Assembly (NCBI GenBank): GCA_020062065.1
Contig: JAGUWZ010000110.1
Span: 1 to 5,364, forward strand
Length of the DNA: 5,364 bases
Origin: Candidatus Omnitrophota bacterium
GTDB lineage: Bacteria; Omnitrophota; Gorgyraeia; Gygaellales; Profunditerraquicolaceae
Direction: 5' to 3'
The stretch's first letter is position 1. Each line of letters starts with the position of its first letter. A model generated the notes under the pieces. The model did not search any database and was not told the DNA's origin. It saw nothing but the letters and a program-made list of their open reading frames with translations. Below are positions 1 to 5,364 of this stretch, in pieces. The position numbers and the translations under genes are program-made.

Positions 1-18
1 ATCTGCGTGTATCTGCGT
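1..18. repeat. Short tandem repeat of ATCTGCGT with 10-base period
   Basis: ATCTGCGT occurs at 1-8 and again at 11-18, separated by GT and followed by TTTAAAAA. It begins at the window edge, so the array may continue to the left. Similar period-10 ATCTGCGTNN motifs are, from memory, common in intergenic regions of various uncultured bacteria; I cannot verify that here. Confidence 0.55.
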
Positions 19-46
19 TTAAAAAGGTAGTTCTTAAATTGGCTAT

Positions 47-60
47 ATTTTTTAAAAAAT
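47..60. repeat. A/T palindrome ATTTTTTAAAAAAT
   Basis: A 14-base perfect palindrome made of T6 followed by A6. A shorter outer pair, TTGG at 39-42 and CCAA at 63-66, flanks it with unequal spacing. It could contribute the T-run of a weak terminator on either strand, or simply be A/T-rich spacer. Confidence 0.5.
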
Positions 61-84
61 TTCCAACCCCGCATCGGACAATGC
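54..84 (-). terminator. Weak candidate terminator after pyrG
   Basis: On the minus strand a small stem (GCATT / GATGC, including one T-G pair, loop GTCC; 84-71) is followed by eleven bases and then six Ts (59-54). The stem is short and the gap to the T-run is longer than in a classical intrinsic terminator, so this is only a possibility. Termination may be Rho-dependent or lie further left. Confidence 0.2.
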
Positions 85-94
85 TGCTTCATCC

Positions 95-111
95 TCAACC
101 GTGCAGGTTGA
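95..111. other. Small inverted repeat downstream of pyrG
   Basis: TCAACC (95-100) and GGTTGA (106-111) form a 6-base perfect stem with a 5-base loop, GTGCA. No T-run follows on either strand. A second CAACC at 64-68 could pair with the same GGTTG, giving an alternative fold. Function unknown. Confidence 0.35.
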
Positions 112-144
112 TAAGGTTTGAAAAACTCTTCCGTTGTTTCTATT

Positions 145-3149
<3,005 letters not shown>

Positions 3150-3152
3150 CTT

Positions 3153-5360
3153 CTATTCCTCTATATACTTATCTAAACCGTTGCGCCATCCTTGAGATAA
3201 AAGCTCAAGCGCTAAATCAATTATTTTTTCCTCTTTATTTAAAATAATTAAATTTTTACCACCGGTTGAGCCAATGATACGATAAGGCGATTTGTGTTTT
3301 TTGGCAATAGCCCTAATTTTAGTTACGACCTTTTTGCTGCAGGAAAGAATAATCCTTGATTGGGATTCACCAAAAAGTAAGGCGTCTTTTCTTATATTAA
3401 AGTTTAAATTATCAATCACTGCCCCAATCATATTTTCTTTATCGGAAATACAACATTCAGCTAAAGCTACTGCCAGACCGCCTTCAGAACAATCATGGGC
3501 AGAATTGACGTAGCCTCTTCTGATTGCTTCTAATGCTGTAGCGCAAACTGCATTTTCTGAATTTAAATCTAAGTCAGGACAACCCCCTTTTACCAGTTGG
3601 TGGATTTCTTTTAAATACTGGCTGCCTCCAAGTTCTTCTTTTGTAACCCCTAAGAGAATAATCAAGTCTCGTTCTTTCTTAAAATTCTGTGTGCAGATTC
3701 TTTTTGTATTCTCCACGATTCCAATCATGCCAACTGAAGGTGTAGGATAAATTGCTCCTTTTGGGCTCTCGTTGTAAAAAGAAACATTGCCGCTTACAAC
3801 AGAGAGATTAAAAAATTTGCAGGCAGAGGCAAGGCCTTCCACGCAATTTTTAAACTGCCAGAATCTGTCTGGTTTTTTCGGGTTGCCGAAATTAAGACAA
3901 TCAGTAACCGCAGCTGGCTCTGCTCCAGAACAAACCAGATTCCTTATGCTTTCAGCTACGGCAATTTGCGCCCCGCGATATGGATTCAAATAGCAATATC
4001 TGCCATTACAATCAGTGGTAGCAGCAATAGCTTTATGGGTGTTTTTTAATCTAATCACCGCAGCATCAGAGCCAGGCAAAACCAGAGTATTTGTCTGCAC
4101 CATGTGATCATACTGTTGATATACCCATTCTTTACTGGCAATAGAAGCAGAACCTAAAAGTCTTAGTAAAACCTGGTTATAATCAGAAGGTAGTTTAATT
4201 TTAGATAGATCCAGCAAATTGAGTTCATCTTGGTAAAGCGGTTTTTTAGCAGGCATATCGTAGAGCGGCGCTTGGGTTAATGCCTGCGCATTAATTTCAA
4301 CAACAGTCTTTCCTTTATCCTTTAAGCGGACTATACCATCATCAGTAACTTTTCCAATGGTTAGCGCATGCAATCCCCACTTAGCAAAAATATCTTTAAT
4401 CCCTTTGTCTTTGTTTTTCTTCACGCAGAGCAGCATCCTTTCCTGCGATTCAGACATCATCACTTCCCACGGCTGCATACCTGCTTCTCTTCGAGGAACG
4501 CGCTGCAGCTCTATTTCTATACCGGAATTTCCAGCGGATGCCATTTCGCTTGTGGCACAGGTTAATCCTGCTGCGCCCATATCTTTAATACCTACGACAT
4601 CTCCTGTGGATAGAGCTTCTAAGGTTGCTTCGATTAAACACTTCTCCGTAAACGGATCCCCTATCTGCACGGTTGGCCTTTTCTCCTCGGATTCTTTAAA
4701 TTCCTGGGAAGCCAGGATGCTGCAACCGCCAATGCCGTCTCTGCCGGTGCTTGCGCCGGCGTAAATAATCAAGTTGTCCAGCCCTTGAGCGCTGGCCCTT
4801 ACCAACTTATCTTTTTTTACCACGCCAATACACATTACATTTACCAGACAGTTACCTCTATAACTGTCTTCAAAATATATCTCTCCGCCAATCGTGGGAA
4901 CTCCCACGCAGTTTCCATAGAATTGAATTCCATCCACCACCCCGCTCAAAAGGTAACGATTATAAGGCTCGTCTAAACAACCAAAGCGTAAAGAATCTAA
5001 TAGTGCAATTGGTCGAGCGCCGGCAGTAAAAATATCGCGGATAATGCCGCCTACGCCAGTTGCTGCCCCTTGTTTTGGCTCAACCTGCGAAGGATGGTTG
5101 TGGCTTTCCATCTTAAAGACAATGGCTAAATCTCCGACGATAATTCCCCCTGAATCTTCTCCGATTAGAGTCTGGCATTTTCCCTTCTGGGGTAAAAGTT
5201 TAAGACACTTCTTGGAGTGGATGTAGCCGCAGTGTTCAGACCACTCCACGGAAAACATGGCTAATTCCGTGGGTGTGGGAAGGCGCTCGAGAATATTAAG
5301 AATTTTCTTATATTCCTGCTCATTTAAACCCAACATTTTGTAATCCGGGGGGCTGGTCAT
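3153..5360 (-). CDS. purL: Phosphoribosylformylglycinamidine synthase subunit PurL (small form); 5' end at window edge
   Basis: This enzyme converts FGAR, ATP and glutamine-derived ammonia to FGAM, step four of cytosolic de novo purine synthesis. The 735 residues match the small PurL of Bacillus (about 740) rather than the 1,300-residue fused form, so separate PurQ (glutaminase) and PurS should exist; neither is in the window. Visible motifs in order: WSEHC around His43 (the conserved catalytic His region), FKMESHNHP 82-90, GAATGVGG 98-105, GNCVGVPTIGGE 149-160, QIGDPFTEK 232-240, DMGAAGLT 260-267, then in the second half TDCLNFGNP 486-494, SGNVSFYNE 523-531, SAHDCSEGG 620-628 and GESQSR 664-669. 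This is the duplicated AIR-synthetase-like architecture. The ATG at 5360 has only four bases before it, so no ribosome site can be seen and a start further upstream is possible; Bacillus PurL has about ten more N-terminal residues. The stop is TAG, 3 bases before purF. About 23 cysteines are present, unusually many. Confidence 0.96.
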   Translation of the reverse strand: MTSPPDYKMLGLNEQEYKKILNILERLPTPTELAMFSVEWSEHCGYIHSKKCLKLLPQKGKCQTLIGEDSGGIIVGDLAIVFKMESHNHPSQVEPKQGAATGVGGIIRDIFTAGARPIALLDSLRFGCLDEPYNRYLLSGVVDGIQFYGNCVGVPTIGGEIYFEDSYRGNCLVNVMCIGVVKKDKLVRASAQGLDNLIIYAGASTGRDGIGGCSILASQEFKESEEKRPTVQIGDPFTEKCLIEATLEALSTGDVVGIKDMGAAGLTCATSEMASAGNSGIEIELQRVPRREAGMQPWEVMMSESQERMLLCVKKNKDKGIKDIFAKWGLHALTIGKVTDDGIVRLKDKGKTVVEINAQALTQAPLYDMPAKKPLYQDELNLLDLSKIKLPSDYNQVLLRLLGSASIASKEWVYQQYDHMVQTNTLVLPGSDAAVIRLKNTHKAIAATTDCNGRYCYLNPYRGAQIAVAESIRNLVCSGAEPAAVTDCLNFGNPKKPDRFWQFKNCVEGLASACKFFNLSVVSGNVSFYNESPKGAIYPTPSVGMIGIVENTKRICTQNFKKERDLIILLGVTKEELGGSQYLKEIHQLVKGGCPDLDLNSENAVCATALEAIRRGYVNSAHDCSEGGLAVALAECCISDKENMIGAVIDNLNFNIRKDALLFGESQSRIILSCSKKVVTKIRAIAKKHKSPYRIIGSTGGKNLIILNKEEKIIDLALELLSQGWRNGLDKYIEE
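3157..3162 (-). promoter_or_regulatory. Ribosome binding site of purF
   Basis: On the minus strand AGAGGA lies 7 bases before the purF ATG. It overlaps the final Ile-Glu-Glu codons of purL, so ribosomes finishing purL end almost on the purF start. It supports ATG 3149 as the start and argues for coupled translation. Confidence 0.8.
4846..4869. repeat. Perfect 9-base inverted repeat inside purL
   Basis: AGACAGTTA (4846-4854) is the exact reverse complement of TAACTGTCT (4861-4869), with a 6-base loop. It lies in purL codons for a conserved stretch (Asp165 to Cys171, DSYRGNC), so protein constraint may explain it. In mRNA it would form a hairpin; no role is known. Confidence 0.5.
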
Positions 5361-5364
5361 ATTA

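Noticed and set aside
4357..4764. 135-codon open frame on the plus strand
   Set aside because: It lies fully antisense to conserved purL motifs, has low-complexity composition and no family resemblance.

Overview
The window holds three co-directional minus-strand genes that read purL, purF, pyrG in transcription order, from the right edge towards the left. All encode glutamine-dependent amidotransferases, or part of one, in nucleotide synthesis. The genes are packed as an operon: 3 bases separate purL from purF and 4 bases separate purF from pyrG. The Shine-Dalgarno sequence of each downstream gene lies in the last codons of the gene before it. All three reading frames are intact and close to family length. 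Nothing in the window looks like a defence system, mobile element, CRISPR array or new pathway; it is a housekeeping region.

Layout: 5360-3153 (minus) is the small, Bacillus/Thermotoga-type PurL (FGAM synthase subunit II), whose start lies only 4 bases from the window edge. 3149-1782 (minus) is PurF (glutamine PRPP amidotransferase), of the type with four iron-sulfur ligand cysteines but with the catalytic Cys directly after the initiator Met. 1777-161 (minus) is PyrG (CTP synthase). Positions 1-160 are non-coding 3' flank. They carry two short tandem repeats of different period, one of which contains the pyrG stop codon, plus weak inverted repeats and an A/T palindrome. No strong intrinsic terminator is evident.

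How the genes work together: PurF starts de novo purine synthesis (PRPP to phosphoribosylamine). PurL carries out the fourth step (FGAR to FGAM) and, being the small form, needs PurQ and PurS, which are not in the window and may lie upstream of purL. PyrG makes CTP from UTP, so the transcript links purine and pyrimidine nucleotide output, all drawing on glutamine.

Organism: bacterial, moderately AT-rich by eye. The Fe-S type PurF and cysteine-rich proteins (about 3% Cys in PurL) suggest an anaerobe. Gene arrangement, protein style and the flanking short tandem repeats remind me of uncultured groups such as Omnitrophota, but this is an impression and cannot be confirmed without a search.
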